64,000 nucleotides of DNA from Caldilineae bacterium (GCA_020634555.1 JACKBK010000002.1:168015-232014), one strand, 5' to 3'. Counted from the stretch's first letter, positions 33,353-42,678 are shown. The notes: generated by a model not told the origin, from the sequence alone. Program-made: numbers and translations.

Positions 33353-34066
33353 TCATGCGCTCCCGGTCTCCAGAATCTCCTGTAGCCGGTCCACCACATC
33401 GGGGTCGATGGGCAGCATCATCAGCTTGCGTTGGGTGGTATCGTGGTCGTAGTGCAGGTGGTGGATCTGCAGGTCGCCATCGCGCCAGACGGCGTAGGTC
33501 GCGTCGGGGATGCCGTTGCGCGGCTGTCCCAGGCTGCCGGGATTGACGATGATCGTGTCTCCCACCTTGCGCATACCGGGGAGATGTGTGTGGCCGACCA
33601 TCAGCACGTCAGGGCGCGGTGAAAGCTGTGCAACCTCGGCCTCCAGGTCGTCCTGGCGCGCGCTGACCAGCGCCAGACGGCGCGCCAGCGGATCGCTGGG
33701 CATCGCGTGGACAAGGTGAAAGCGGGCGCCGTCCAGCTCGACATCCTGGCTGAGCGGCAGGTTGCCCAGCCAGCCACGATCCGCGGCTGGCAGCACGTTT
33801 TGCGTGAAATCGCGCATGACTCGGTACTCGGCCAACAGGCCCGGATTGACACCTAACTCGCCGCCGAAGGCGACGCCGTGGTCGTGGTTGCCGCGCACTG
33901 CCGCGGTTGCGTTGGTCCTTACCCAGTCCAGACAACGCTTCGGATCGGGGCCGAAGTTGACGATGTCGCCCAGGAACAGTACGGCGTCCGGCTGGCTCTC
34001 AACGCGCTGCAGCGCTGACAGCGCCTCCCAGTTGGCGTGCAGGTCGGAAAAAATAACAAGTTTCAT
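33353..34066 (-). CDS. YfcE/MJ0936-type metallophosphoesterase
   Basis: 237 residues, small soluble calcineurin-like phosphatase. Metal-ligand motifs in order: FSDLHANWEAL, FLGDIVNFGPD, VRGNHDHG, HAMPSD, and GHTHLPGMRKVGDTIIVNPGSLG. The last motif is diagnostic of the YfcE-like phosphodiesterase group. Overlaps the MFS gene stop by 4 nt (ATGA), indicating coupled translation. Confidence 0.9.
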   Translation of the reverse strand: MKLVIFSDLHANWEALSALQRVESQPDAVLFLGDIVNFGPDPKRCLDWVRTNATAAVRGNHDHGVAFGGELGVNPGLLAEYRVMRDFTQNVLPAADRGWLGNLPLSQDVELDGARFHLVHAMPSDPLARRLALVSARQDDLEAEVAQLSPRPDVLMVGHTHLPGMRKVGDTIIVNPGSLGQPRNGIPDATYAVWRDGDLQIHHLHYDHDTTQRKLMMLPIDPDVVDRLQEILETGSA

Positions 34067-35298
34067 AGATCTCTCATAGCTGCTTCGCTGATCATCGCCG
34101 ACTCGCGCAACCGGGTGGCCAGCAGCGCGCCGGCGACCATCAGCCCAATCATGATCAACAACGCGGGAGTCATAGACCCTGTGAGGGGAACCTTGAAGGC
34201 GTCCATAGCCAGGATGAAGAGAATGCCGGAGACCTGTCCGATCATCAGGAGCAGGCCGTTGGTAGTACCCTCCGGCGCAGGAAAGGTGATTTCAGCACCG
34301 TACTGGAAGCCAATGGGACCGGCGGCCAGCAGGAAGAAGCCCATCACCGCGGCCGCGGCCAACAGCCAGCCGTACTGGCCGGCAAAGGTAATTCCCGCCA
34401 GGCCCACGGTTGCCATGACCAACCCCAGCACGATGTAGGGAACACGTTTGCGCTTGCGGTCCGAGAGCGCCGGCAGGATCAACGCGCCCAGCACACCCGC
34501 GCCGACCAGCAGCGCGCCCACCAGCCCGGCCTGCGTGATGGTGAAACCGCGCGGCCGTACGATATCCTCGATCCACGTCACCACCCCGTTGAAAACGCCT
34601 AACCCGATGAAGAAGATCAGCAAGGTCAACTGGAAGTCGCGCTGCCGCAACGCCAGTTTCATGCCGTCAAAGACCAACGCCCGCTCGCCCGCACCGTCAG
34701 CGGAGGCGGGGGTCGGCGGCCGCTCCCGCGCGAACACCAGGAAGATCAACGCGCCGATGACTGCTACGACGCCGTAGATCATCAGCATGGCAGGAATGCT
34801 CGTCTCCAACACCAGGAAGGGCGTCAGCGCCAGCGCGGTTACCTGGCCGGCGTACATGGCCAGTGTACCCAGCCCGGAGGCCGTCGCCCGTTCTTCGACC
34901 AGAAACCAGCGCGCGGCGACAGTGGTGATGGCGTTGAGCAGGAAGGGCTGGGCTACAGCTGCGCCGAGCTGCGCAATCAGCACCGTGGTGTAGTTGTCGC
35001 CGGCAAAGCCGCGCAGCAAGCCAAACACACCCGTCAACACAGCCCCAATCCCGACCCCCGCCCGCAGGCCATAGCTGTCGATGACCCACGAAGCGGGGAT
35101 CGAGACGATGATATAGACCAGCATGAAGCTCAACGACAGCGCGGCAATGGCCAGATCGGACACGCCGTAGAAAGCGGCTGCCGGCCCGGTGATCGACGCA
35201 AAGGTGATCCACAGGATCTGATTGACGAAGATCACGGCCATGAAGGCCAGCAGCACGACCCAGCGGTAGCGGTACGCGGAGACGGTGGATGCAGTCAT
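34063..35298 (-). CDS. Major facilitator superfamily transporter
   Basis: 411 residues with about 12 membrane segments and a charged central loop (ARERPPTPASADGAGERALVF). SDRKRKRVPYIVLG matches the A-like motif of the second half (D-R/K-x-G variant). It is similar to the MFS group related to FLVCR-type transporters, but substrate cannot be told. Upstream, the 35302-35422 repeat separates it from pepA. Confidence 0.85.
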   Translation of the reverse strand: MTASTVSAYRYRWVVLLAFMAVIFVNQILWITFASITGPAAAFYGVSDLAIAALSLSFMLVYIIVSIPASWVIDSYGLRAGVGIGAVLTGVFGLLRGFAGDNYTTVLIAQLGAAVAQPFLLNAITTVAARWFLVEERATASGLGTLAMYAGQVTALALTPFLVLETSIPAMLMIYGVVAVIGALIFLVFARERPPTPASADGAGERALVFDGMKLALRQRDFQLTLLIFFIGLGVFNGVVTWIEDIVRPRGFTITQAGLVGALLVGAGVLGALILPALSDRKRKRVPYIVLGLVMATVGLAGITFAGQYGWLLAAAAVMGFFLLAAGPIGFQYGAEITFPAPEGTTNGLLLMIGQVSGILFILAMDAFKVPLTGSMTPALLIMIGLMVAGALLATRLRESAMISEAAMRDL

Positions 35299-35301
35299 GA
35301 T

Positions 35302-35422
35302 GATCGGTGAACGCTAAACGGTAAACGACAAACGGTGAATGGTGGACGGTGAACGGTAATCGGTCTGGAACGCGGCCCGATGATCCATGTCTGATTACCC
35401 GTTCACCGATTAACGATCACCC
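35302..35422. repeat. CGGTGAACGG / CCGTTCACCG word hairpin
   Basis: Left half (35302-35364) repeats CGGTGAACGGTAA words; right half (35391-35422) repeats the complement (GATTACCCGTTCACCGATTA). Long imperfect hairpin between MFS and pepA genes; the pepA stop codon lies within it. Same words at 783-829. Confidence 0.7.
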
Positions 35423-36934
35423 GGTTGCGTACGCGCGCAACAACTCGAACAATGTGCGCATGCCGAAACCGGTGCCGCCGCGCACGCTAAAGGCGCTGTT
35501 CTCCTCCTGCCAGGCAGTACCGGCGATGTCGAGATGCGCCCAAGGCTGCTCGCCGGCAAACTCCCGCAGGAACATGGCTGCGATGACAGCGCCGCCGTAG
35601 CGCCCGCCGGTGTTCTTCATGTCGGCCACGTCGGAGTCGATCAACCGGCGATAGGGTTTCCAGACCGGCATGGGCCACAATGGCTCGCCGGAAAACTCGC
35701 TGGCTCGCAGCAGCCGGTCACGCAGTATGTCGTCGTCGCAGAACAGACCGGAAAGTTCCAGCCCCAGCGCAATGCCGATGCTGCCTGTCAAGGTGGCGAT
35801 ATCCAGCACAGCGTCGGGGTTGTAGCGCTGCGCATAACACAGCGCATCGGCCATCACCTGGCGGCCTTCGGCGTCGGTGCTGATGATCTCGACCGTCTTG
35901 CCGTTCATAGCCGTCACCACATCGCCGGGCTTGATGGCGTCGCCGCCCGGCATGTTCTCAACCGCGGGGATCAGGCCCACCGCGTGGACGGGCAGGTTCA
36001 GCCGCGCGGCTGTCACCAACGCGCCGGCGGTCGCCGCGCCACCGCCCATGTCATCCTTCATCTTCCACATGTTGAGGTTTGGCTTGAGACTGATCCCGCC
36101 GGTGTCGAAGGTGATCGCCTTGCCGACGAAGACAACCGTTGGCACGTTCGCTAGATCGACGCCCTTGGGCTGGTGCTCCAAAACGATGAACTGCGCTTCT
36201 TCGTCGCTGCCCTGCGCGATGCCGAGGTACGACCCCGCGCCCAGCTCAGCCATTTCCGCCTCTCCCAGCACAGCAACCTGCAAACCGGCACGTTCAGCCT
36301 GCTCGCGCACGCGGCGGGCCAGTTCGCTGGGGGTCAGATAGTTGGCCGGTTCGTTGACCAGATCGCGCGCCCAGTTGGCGTTGTCGCCTACGGCCTGGCC
36401 GATCAGCAAGCCAGCGCGCAAGTCGTCCAGCTTGCCGGCATCGGCCTCCAGAATCGTCATCTCGGCAATTGCTGGCGTGTCCTTGTCGCCGCTGTCGCGC
36501 CTGTAAGAGTTGAACCGGTATGCGCCCAGCAGCGAACCCTCCACCAGCGCCTCAGCAGCATCGGTGGCGCTCAGGCCGCCGCGCCCAGCGCCGTGGACGA
36601 TGGTGGTGTACGCACTGACGCCCAGATCGCGCGCGTGCTTGGCCGCAGCAGCAGCCGCTTTGCGCGCCACGCTGACAGAGAAGTCAGCCTCCTTCCCCAA
36701 CCCGGTGATCAGCACACGCCGCGCCGGCAGTGCGCCGTTGGTGTAAAGCAGGTGGGTCGCGCCCAGCTTACCCTTGATATCGCCTGCTGCCATGAGTTGT
36801 GTCACCAGCCCGCTCAGGGCATCGTCCACAGCCTTGAGCGCGCCGCCCGGCGCGCCCGCGCCTTCGAACAGATTGACGACCAGCAGTTCGGTCTCTTCTT
36901 GCTGAAGCTGGCCTTGCTTGAGGTTGATTTGCAT
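35417..36934 (-). CDS. pepA: Leucyl aminopeptidase (M17)
   Basis: 505 residues. Two-zinc M17 exopeptidase, usually a hexamer in the cytosol. Catalytic and metal residues lie in FVGKAITFDTGGISLKP, MKDDMGGGAATAGAL and IISTDAEGRQVMADAL (most homologues have NTDAEGR, here STDAEGR). WAHLDIAGTAW is the usual C-terminal signature. The ATG at 36934 (MQINLKQGQ) is preceded by AAAGG; a 40-residue upstream extension to 37054 is unconserved and rejected. Confidence 0.93.
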   Translation of the reverse strand: MQINLKQGQLQQEETELLVVNLFEGAGAPGGALKAVDDALSGLVTQLMAAGDIKGKLGATHLLYTNGALPARRVLITGLGKEADFSVSVARKAAAAAAKHARDLGVSAYTTIVHGAGRGGLSATDAAEALVEGSLLGAYRFNSYRRDSGDKDTPAIAEMTILEADAGKLDDLRAGLLIGQAVGDNANWARDLVNEPANYLTPSELARRVREQAERAGLQVAVLGEAEMAELGAGSYLGIAQGSDEEAQFIVLEHQPKGVDLANVPTVVFVGKAITFDTGGISLKPNLNMWKMKDDMGGGAATAGALVTAARLNLPVHAVGLIPAVENMPGGDAIKPGDVVTAMNGKTVEIISTDAEGRQVMADALCYAQRYNPDAVLDIATLTGSIGIALGLELSGLFCDDDILRDRLLRASEFSGEPLWPMPVWKPYRRLIDSDVADMKNTGGRYGGAVIAAMFLREFAGEQPWAHLDIAGTAWQEENSAFSVRGGTGFGMRTLFELLRAYATG

Positions 36935-37060
36935 ACGAGTGTGCCTTTCGATGTAGAAGGAAAACAGGTGGTTGGGAGGGCGGCAGGTTGGTTGGTGGCT
37001 GTGGGCGTTGGAGTGTCCGCCATACGCCGGCTTGCTGCTTCTCCCGAGTATCAATACGTG

Positions 37061-37729
37061 CTACGTGCTTCGTTGTAACTGCTGTAATGCCTGGCTCAAC
37101 AACTCTTGATTGGCTGGTTTGTTGAACCACTGGGAGACGCCGGAGGGATGGGGAAGCGGTACGATTCGGGCGTGCTGCGGCAGGTGAGCCTGTGCCCACG
37201 GAGCCAGCACGCCGTCGTCCCGCGGACGCTCGATAACGCGGCCAACCACCTGGTCCAACCGCTTGCCGGCGCCGAGCAGCAGTCTGATGGCAAGCCCGCC
37301 AACCGGCACCACCAACGCCGGCTGCACCAGGGCCAACTCCCCCTCAAGCCACCGACGGCACAGCACCTGCTCGGCCTTGCTGGGCAGGCGGTCGCCGCGG
37401 CCGTTGTCGTTGTTGCCCGGAAAGCACTTGGTGACGGAGGTCATGTAGTTGACGGCGCGGAACTCAGTCTCGTCCCAGCCAGCCTCAGCCAGCCAGCGAA
37501 AGAGCCGCTTGCCCGCCGGCCCGCTGAAGGGCAGGCCGGTCTGCTCGTTCTCTATCCTGCCCGGCGCCTGACCGATGATCATCAACTGCGCAGACTCCGG
37601 GCCAGAGAAGATAGGCGGCGCGACGACCTGGAAACCAGCTTCCTGGCAAAGACGACAGGCCAAAAGCTCGGTTTGCATGGTTTGAAAGGAGTTCAGCATA
37701 GGCGACAGATGGATGGCCGGCCACAACAT
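37061..37729 (-). CDS. Uracil-DNA glycosylase family protein
   Basis: 222 residues (an internal ATG at 37699 is an equally possible start). Motif A GQAPGRIENEQTGLPFSGPAG and motif B LPHPSGVSQW are those of the iron-sulfur uracil-DNA glycosylase families; Cys residues at CRLC, KCF and CRRW could ligate a 4Fe-4S cluster. It removes uracil from DNA in base excision repair. The GLPF motif with Ser-Gly-Pro-Ala-Gly separates it from classical Ung. A TATAAT box is at 37784-37779 on the minus strand. Confidence 0.85.
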   Translation of the reverse strand: MLWPAIHLSPMLNSFQTMQTELLACRLCQEAGFQVVAPPIFSGPESAQLMIIGQAPGRIENEQTGLPFSGPAGKRLFRWLAEAGWDETEFRAVNYMTSVTKCFPGNNDNGRGDRLPSKAEQVLCRRWLEGELALVQPALVVPVGGLAIRLLLGAGKRLDQVVGRVIERPRDDGVLAPWAQAHLPQHARIVPLPHPSGVSQWFNKPANQELLSQALQQLQRST

Positions 37730-37778
37730 GGTCGGTGTCAGGTATGCGTGACGGGTGAGCAGTTACAGCGTGAAAACC

Positions 37779-37784
37779 ATTATA
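37779..37784 (-). promoter_or_regulatory. -10 box upstream of the glycosylase gene
   Basis: TATAAT on the minus strand, about 50 nt before the 37729 ATG; no good -35. Confidence 0.4.
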
Positions 37785-37820
37785 CCCAATTTGTGCATTC
37801 GCGCGCATTTCTTTCGTTCG

Positions 37821-37850
37821 TTGACAGGCGATGCAGCCGGCGAGTATAAT
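37821..37850 (+). promoter_or_regulatory. Consensus promoter of the PIG-L gene
   Basis: Perfect TTGACA (37821-37826) and TATAAT (37845-37850) with an 18-nt spacer. The leader (about 97 nt) contains an inverted repeat GGTAACTGC (37871-37879) / GCAGTTACC (37921-37929). Confidence 0.8.
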
Positions 37851-37954
37851 ATCCAGCGTTGTTCAACCCCGGTAACTGCGCAACCAAGACATCAGAAGTC
37901 TCAGTGCTCGTACTGGCCAGGCAGTTACCATCCCCAACTTGTTGCGAGGTAGTT

Positions 37955-38674
37955 ATGAGCGAATGGTCCGGTCTTGAGGCTTTTGACGACATCGAACGGC
38001 TGATCATCGTCGCCGCCCATCCCGACGATCTGGAGACGCTGTGCGGCGGCACCGTAGCCCTCCTGGTGCAACGCGGCGTTTCGGTGTTTTCGGTGAACTG
38101 CACGCTGGGCGACATCGGTACCCAGGACGCGGCCACGACCCGTCCGGCCGTCGCCACGACCCGGCTACAGGAGGCGGAGGAAGCGGCGCGTATCCTGGGC
38201 ATCGAGCAGGTCGCCAGCCTTGGGCATCACGACGGCGAACTGGTAGCAGACCTGGAGTTGCGGGCGCAGATCGCCCGCCTCTATCGCAGCACCCAGGCGG
38301 ACACGCTGTTCACCTTCGACCCTTATTGGGCGGGCCAGATCCATCCCGATCATCGCGCGGCCGGCCAGGCCGCACTGGACGCCTACATGCCATCGAAGAT
38401 GCCGCTCTACCGGCCGGAGCAACTGCGCGAGCCAGGCGCGTGCCTGGGTTGTTTGAAACGTGTGTTCCTCTTCTCCACCGCGCGCGAGCCTGACGTGGCT
38501 ATCGAGGTCGCGGCGGTCTATGACACCAAGCTGGCCGCTTGCATGGCGCACCGCAGCCAGTTCCCCAAGGGACTGGAAAGTCTGGAATGGATGCAAAGCA
38601 TGGATGAGAGAAACGGCGAGACTGCCGGCGGCATCGCCCGCGCGGAGCTTTTCAAGCGGATGGAGGTTTGGTAG
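37955..38674 (+). CDS. PIG-L family deacetylase
   Basis: 239 residues, zinc-dependent N-acetylglucosaminyl deacetylase fold. The metal-binding motif AHPDDLE is near residue 21 and the second motif HPDHRAAG near 129. The family includes MshB/BshB (mycothiol, bacillithiol) and GlcNAc-PI deacetylases; nothing in the context decides the substrate. The ATG at 37955 has GAGG 5 nt upstream. A frame extension to a TTG at 37859 begins right at the transcription start and is rejected. Its 3' end overlaps the convergent protease gene by 23 nt. Confidence 0.88.
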   Translation: MSEWSGLEAFDDIERLIIVAAHPDDLETLCGGTVALLVQRGVSVFSVNCTLGDIGTQDAATTRPAVATTRLQEAEEAARILGIEQVASLGHHDGELVADLELRAQIARLYRSTQADTLFTFDPYWAGQIHPDHRAAGQAALDAYMPSKMPLYRPEQLREPGACLGCLKRVFLFSTAREPDVAIEVAAVYDTKLAACMAHRSQFPKGLESLEWMQSMDERNGETAGGIARAELFKRMEVW

Positions 38675-41114
38675 CACGCGCCGATCGGCGCACGCCAATC
38701 ACTCCCAGAGCAACCATCAGTAGCACCCCGGCTATTCCCCAGACAACCCACGGCAGAACAGCCGCGCCGGCCGCGGCCGCCTGGAAGCCGGCCAGCCCCA
38801 CGGCCGTCGGCTCCTCTATGACCAGCTGTTGCTGGCCGTCGCTCCACGGGCTGACCAGATTGTCCAGGCGCGCCCGAACCCGCAAACGTGCGCTCTCCGA
38901 GCCCACATCGGGCACGCGCCAGCGCCCACCGTCGCCGTCGAACGCCACATCTGCCGGACGCCAATGAGCCAGGCTTGTGTTCTCGATGCGCAGGTTGTCG
39001 ATGGACACAGTGTCGTTGCCCTCCGACAGGGTCGAGTCCTTGCCGTAGCGCCAGACAAGCTGGTGCTGCCCGGCCAGCAGGTCCACTGAAAACCCCGAGG
39101 ATTGGTTCACGCCCGACTGCTCCAGAATGGTCTGGCCATCTACAGCAAACGTAAACAGATCAGCGCCGGCCTCAGAGTCAACAGACCAGTCGAATTTGAG
39201 CTGGCCAGGCGCCACCAAATCCACAGCCAGTTCGAGAAGGCTGGACTGATTGTGGCTGATCGGACCAGCGCGCAGCGCATCGTCCTCCACCCGCCAGGGC
39301 AGATTGCCATATGAGGTGAACCCGGCAGGCAGCCCGCCGCGGTTGAAATCGTAAGCCAGCGGGCCGGCCAGCGTGGAGTCCAGGCTGACCTGCACGTCAT
39401 ACGTGACCGGCAGCGAGTCGATCCCTTGCCACGACACGCCGACCGTGCTGGCAGGAGTGATCGCCGCACCACCGCTGACAACAGGCGCGCCTGGGGCCGG
39501 GAGAGACAGCAGGCCGCGCCGTATCAGCGCGCGTCGGATGACATCGCTATGGGCGCCGTCGTTTAGCACCCTGTCGGCGTCCAGCAGCGCCTGCCCGGCG
39601 TCAGCCAGCGAGGCAGCTGGCGGCAGATAGAAGTTGCTCTCCAACGCCAGCCGGTCTGCTGTCAGCGCGCCCAACTCGCCGCGCAGGTCCCACAGAACCC
39701 GGCTCCAGATCTCGCCGTCCTGGTGCGCGTCACCGGACAGATCGACCGGGTACTGGCGGTTGCGGTCCACCCTGCGCAGGCAATAGGGCGACTGATTGAC
39801 GTAGGCGCGGCTGTCCCATTCAGCGATGCAGGCCGGGTCGATGCTTTCAGCCGCGAACCGGCTGGCCGCCAGATAATCGGCGAATCCTTCACCGACTGCA
39901 TTCATCTCGCCGCCGCCCCAGTACGGTAGCTGGTCCTGCTGCAAGGCGTGCGCGTACTCGTGGACGATGATGTCCGGGTCCTCCGCATCCTGGACGCCGC
40001 CGTCACCGAAATGCAGTGCGCCGTCGCTTGCGCTGTAAAAAGACTGGTCCTGGGCAAACCAGTGCGCGTTAGCCAGGGTCGTCTGCTCGCGAATACCGTT
40101 GGCCGGCGTGTTGGTGTCGCTGTACCCCAAGCTCTGGACGTAGCGTTGGGTCGCGTCCACGTAATGGTAAACCATCACCTCTTCGAAGCGGGGATCATCG
40201 GGCGAGTAGATGAACTGGCCGGCAGAGGAAAAGGCGCCTGACGGACGAGAACCGGCAAGCTGTGTCAGGTCCACGTAGTCGCCGCGCAGCCAGCCGCTGC
40301 CGTCAAGCCCATCCAGCGTGACGGTCGCCAGGGTCAGCGGGTCTTGTGCTGCCGCAATCCAATTAGGTGAAACGGGTTCAAGCACCTGGCCGACCGGGTT
40401 GTTGCCCTGCGGATTGCTGCGGTCGAAGACCAACAGGTTGGTGCGCTTGATCACCTCGCCGGTGGTTGCATCGACCAGCACCTCCCAGTCACCGGCGGGC
40501 GAAGCGGCTACCACCATGACCTGCCAGACCAGGCGTCCTTCGGTGGGTGAGATCGGCAGCACAGCCAACTGCGGCGCCGGGCTGCTGCCGCGCGGCGCCG
40601 CGAATTCGATTGCCTCGCGGGCGGACTGAACAGCCTGTATCGCGGTCACCCGGGCAACGTTGGCAGAGACCCTCAAGTGTGGCAGGGCGCCGTTGTGAAG
40701 CAGCGCAACACTTCCATCGTCCTGCAAATGCACGGAGACATAGGTACCCAACACCGGCCTTGCCCTGTATTGCTGCTGGAAGAAGACATGGCTGCCGGCC
40801 AGCCCATAGCGCAGGCTGACGAACTCCAGATCGCCCAGACCAGCTTGCAAGCCCAGCGACTCGTGGTTTTCTCGGAGAAAGGCAAGCGCTGTCTCAACCG
40901 GATCGTCGCTGGCGCCTTCAGGCGCTGCACAGTTGCGCAGGGTGGCCGGTGTGTCGGTGACAGCATTCCAGGTTACGTCGCTGCATGGCAGGCTGGCGGG
41001 CGCGGCAAACACCGGCGCTGTGGTGAGAACCATCAACGCCGCCGCGATCATGATCCGCCAGCCAACGCTGATGCTGCGTCTGGCTGCATAAGGCTGTCTC
41101 GTACCGGGCTGCAA
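38652..41114 (-). CDS. Secreted M36 (fungalysin-like) metalloprotease, C-terminally anchored
   Basis: 820 residues, TTG start at 41114 with AGGAG 9 nt upstream. N-terminal signal peptide (RIMIAAALMVLTTAPVFAAPA) and propeptide with FTP/PepSY-like repeats (QYRARPVLGTYVSVHLQDDG, WEVLVDATTGEVIKRTNLL). Zinc motif HEYAH at about 384-388 with the third ligand in NAVGEGFADYLA about 20 residues on. After the protease come two beta-rich modules, then a C-terminal membrane segment (VLPWVVWGIAGVLLMVALGVIGV) and basic tail. Probably cell-surface extracellular proteolysis. Confidence 0.9.
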   Translation of the reverse strand: MQPGTRQPYAARRSISVGWRIMIAAALMVLTTAPVFAAPASLPCSDVTWNAVTDTPATLRNCAAPEGASDDPVETALAFLRENHESLGLQAGLGDLEFVSLRYGLAGSHVFFQQQYRARPVLGTYVSVHLQDDGSVALLHNGALPHLRVSANVARVTAIQAVQSAREAIEFAAPRGSSPAPQLAVLPISPTEGRLVWQVMVVAASPAGDWEVLVDATTGEVIKRTNLLVFDRSNPQGNNPVGQVLEPVSPNWIAAAQDPLTLATVTLDGLDGSGWLRGDYVDLTQLAGSRPSGAFSSAGQFIYSPDDPRFEEVMVYHYVDATQRYVQSLGYSDTNTPANGIREQTTLANAHWFAQDQSFYSASDGALHFGDGGVQDAEDPDIIVHEYAHALQQDQLPYWGGGEMNAVGEGFADYLAASRFAAESIDPACIAEWDSRAYVNQSPYCLRRVDRNRQYPVDLSGDAHQDGEIWSRVLWDLRGELGALTADRLALESNFYLPPAASLADAGQALLDADRVLNDGAHSDVIRRALIRRGLLSLPAPGAPVVSGGAAITPASTVGVSWQGIDSLPVTYDVQVSLDSTLAGPLAYDFNRGGLPAGFTSYGNLPWRVEDDALRAGPISHNQSSLLELAVDLVAPGQLKFDWSVDSEAGADLFTFAVDGQTILEQSGVNQSSGFSVDLLAGQHQLVWRYGKDSTLSEGNDTVSIDNLRIENTSLAHWRPADVAFDGDGGRWRVPDVGSESARLRVRARLDNLVSPWSDGQQQLVIEEPTAVGLAGFQAAAAGAAVLPWVVWGIAGVLLMVALGVIGVRRSARATKPPSA

Positions 41115-41129
41115 GTCTTGCGTCTCCTG

Positions 41130-41270
41130 GCCGTAACGTAACTACTTACCCAGTGCCGTCGTGGCGACTACAGAAGTCGCCGCACAACTTCACAAGGTAA
41201 TGCATCCGTTCCAGAGCTGCTTCGTTCCTGGAACCGGCGACTTCCAAAGTCGTCGGCTGAGCGTTACCTT
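41130..41270. repeat. GAAGTCGCCG palindromic element
   Basis: GAAGTCGCCG (41173-41182) pairs with CGGCGACTTC (41235-41244) inside weaker outer arms (GTAACTACTTA / GCGTTAC). The stretch GAAGTCGCCGCACAACTTCA matches 46616 onward with one change. Confidence 0.75.
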
Positions 41271-41458
41271 AATTCTACCACCTTTGTGGAGGGCTGTCTA
41301 TGTGCAGGTTTACCGTCCCGGCAATTCCCAATTTATTGAAACAAGGACGCGGATTGCCGCGGATAAACGCGGATCGGGACAGAATATGAGAGTCCTTCAT
41401 AACCATTCTGAGTTCATCCGCGTCCACATATCGAATTGCTGTTCGCTGATTGCCCAGA

Positions 41459-41487
41459 TTGACCGCGCTAACCTCCGATGGTATAGT
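41459..41487 (+). promoter_or_regulatory. Promoter of the GyrA-CTD/DDAH/carbonic anhydrase operon
   Basis: TTGACC (41459-41464), 17-nt spacer, TATAGT (41482-41487), about 40 nt before the ATG. Confidence 0.7.
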
Positions 41488-41526
41488 TACGCGCTGCAAT
41501 CTACAACCTGATACCACGGAGACTTT

Positions 41527-42678
41527 ATGACCGAAAATCCTGCCAAGGACGCGATGCGCGATGAGTACGATATCGATACGCTGATCGAGCAGGCGACGCC
41601 AGTCCTTCGGCGCTATATTCTGACGCTGGAGCAGGAGAACGCACGGCTGCGCCAGGAACTGCACGAACTGCAAGGGGCTGCAACCAGACGTGAACGCGCC
41701 GCGAGTGCCCGCGAAAGCCGGGAGGCTTCCAGCAGCGCGACTGTGCCCACGCCCAGCTATGGAGACGACGTGATGGTGATCACCGTCACCGCCGAGGGCC
41801 TGTGCAAACGGACGGCGATCAACGACTACTCGGCCCAACGGCGAGGCGGAGTCGGCGTCTTCGACATCCAGACCAGCCGCGACGACCAGGTCGCACACGT
41901 GCTGATCGGCCGCGCCGCCGCGGCGCTGCTGGTATTGAGTAGCCGCGGTCGCGCCTTCCGCGTTCCCATCGAGACGTTGCCGCTGACAGAGGTGCGCGGC
42001 CGCGGCACATCGTTGCCCACCCGCCTGATGTTCACCGAGGGCGAGACCATCGGCGCGCTGCTGGCGCTGGACGAGGAAGAGGACGACCGGCCTAACGTGT
42101 TGATCGCAACGGCCAGCGGTTGGCTGCGCGCGCTGCACCGCAACTACGTCGGGCCGCGTTTGCAGCCCGGCACGCTGCTGGTTGAACCGGCCCGGGGCGG
42201 CCCGCCAGTCGCGGCGGCCTTATCCAGCGGCGCGGGTGACGTACTGGTCGCGCTGCGCAGCGGTGTCGCCTATCGTTTCAGCGAACAACTGATCCGCCGC
42301 GAAGGAGTGCGCGGCATCCAGGTGCGCCCTGACGACGCGCTGGTTGGCCTGACCGGGATCGCAGGTGACAGCGATGACTCTATCTTTCTGGCGACACAGG
42401 AAGGACTGGGCACGCGGCGCGGCGAAGCTACGTTTTCCGCCAACAAGTCACCCGGCGGGCAGGGCAAAGTGATCATGAAGACCGACGCGCTGGTCGGTGT
42501 TGCTGCGGTCAACGAACAAAGCGAGGTGTTCTGCGTCAGCGGACTGGGCAAGATCATCCGCTTCGCAGTAGCTGAGGCGCCCGTCAAGGCCGGCAATGTT
42601 CAGGGCGTCAACATCATGGACTGCCGTGGCGACCGCCTGACAGCCTTCGCCGTCACGACGCCGCCTGCGCAGGAGTAA
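41527..42678 (+). CDS. Standalone GyrA C-terminal-like beta-pinwheel protein
   Basis: 383 residues. The N-terminus (1-70) is a short coiled coil (YILTLEQENARLRQELHELQ) replacing the gyrase/topo IV A breakage domain: there is no catalytic Tyr or CAP region. Residues about 80-380 hold six blades of the gyrase-A DNA-wrapping domain, e.g. VMVITVTAEGLCKRT, VLSSRGRAFRVP, IFLATQEGLGTRR, VFCVSGLGKIIRF. No canonical GyrA-box (QRRGGKG) is complete, but QRRGGVGVFD and SPGGQGKVIM are close variants. It likely wraps or bends DNA. GGAG precedes the ATG. First gene of a three-gene operon with DDAH and carbonic anhydrase. Confidence 0.85.
   Translation: MTENPAKDAMRDEYDIDTLIEQATPVLRRYILTLEQENARLRQELHELQGAATRRERAASARESREASSSATVPTPSYGDDVMVITVTAEGLCKRTAINDYSAQRRGGVGVFDIQTSRDDQVAHVLIGRAAAALLVLSSRGRAFRVPIETLPLTEVRGRGTSLPTRLMFTEGETIGALLALDEEEDDRPNVLIATASGWLRALHRNYVGPRLQPGTLLVEPARGGPPVAAALSSGAGDVLVALRSGVAYRFSEQLIRREGVRGIQVRPDDALVGLTGIAGDSDDSIFLATQEGLGTRRGEATFSANKSPGGQGKVIMKTDALVGVAAVNEQSEVFCVSGLGKIIRFAVAEAPVKAGNVQGVNIMDCRGDRLTAFAVTTPPAQE

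Larger units (their letters stand above)
41115..41526. other. 412-nt spacer: two repeat types and a promoter, no gene
   Basis: Contains the palindrome-family member at 41130-41270, an inverted pair GGACGCGGAT (41345-41354) / ATCCGCGTCC (41416-41425) of the ATCCGCG word family, and the promoter at 41459-41487. Confidence 0.7.
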
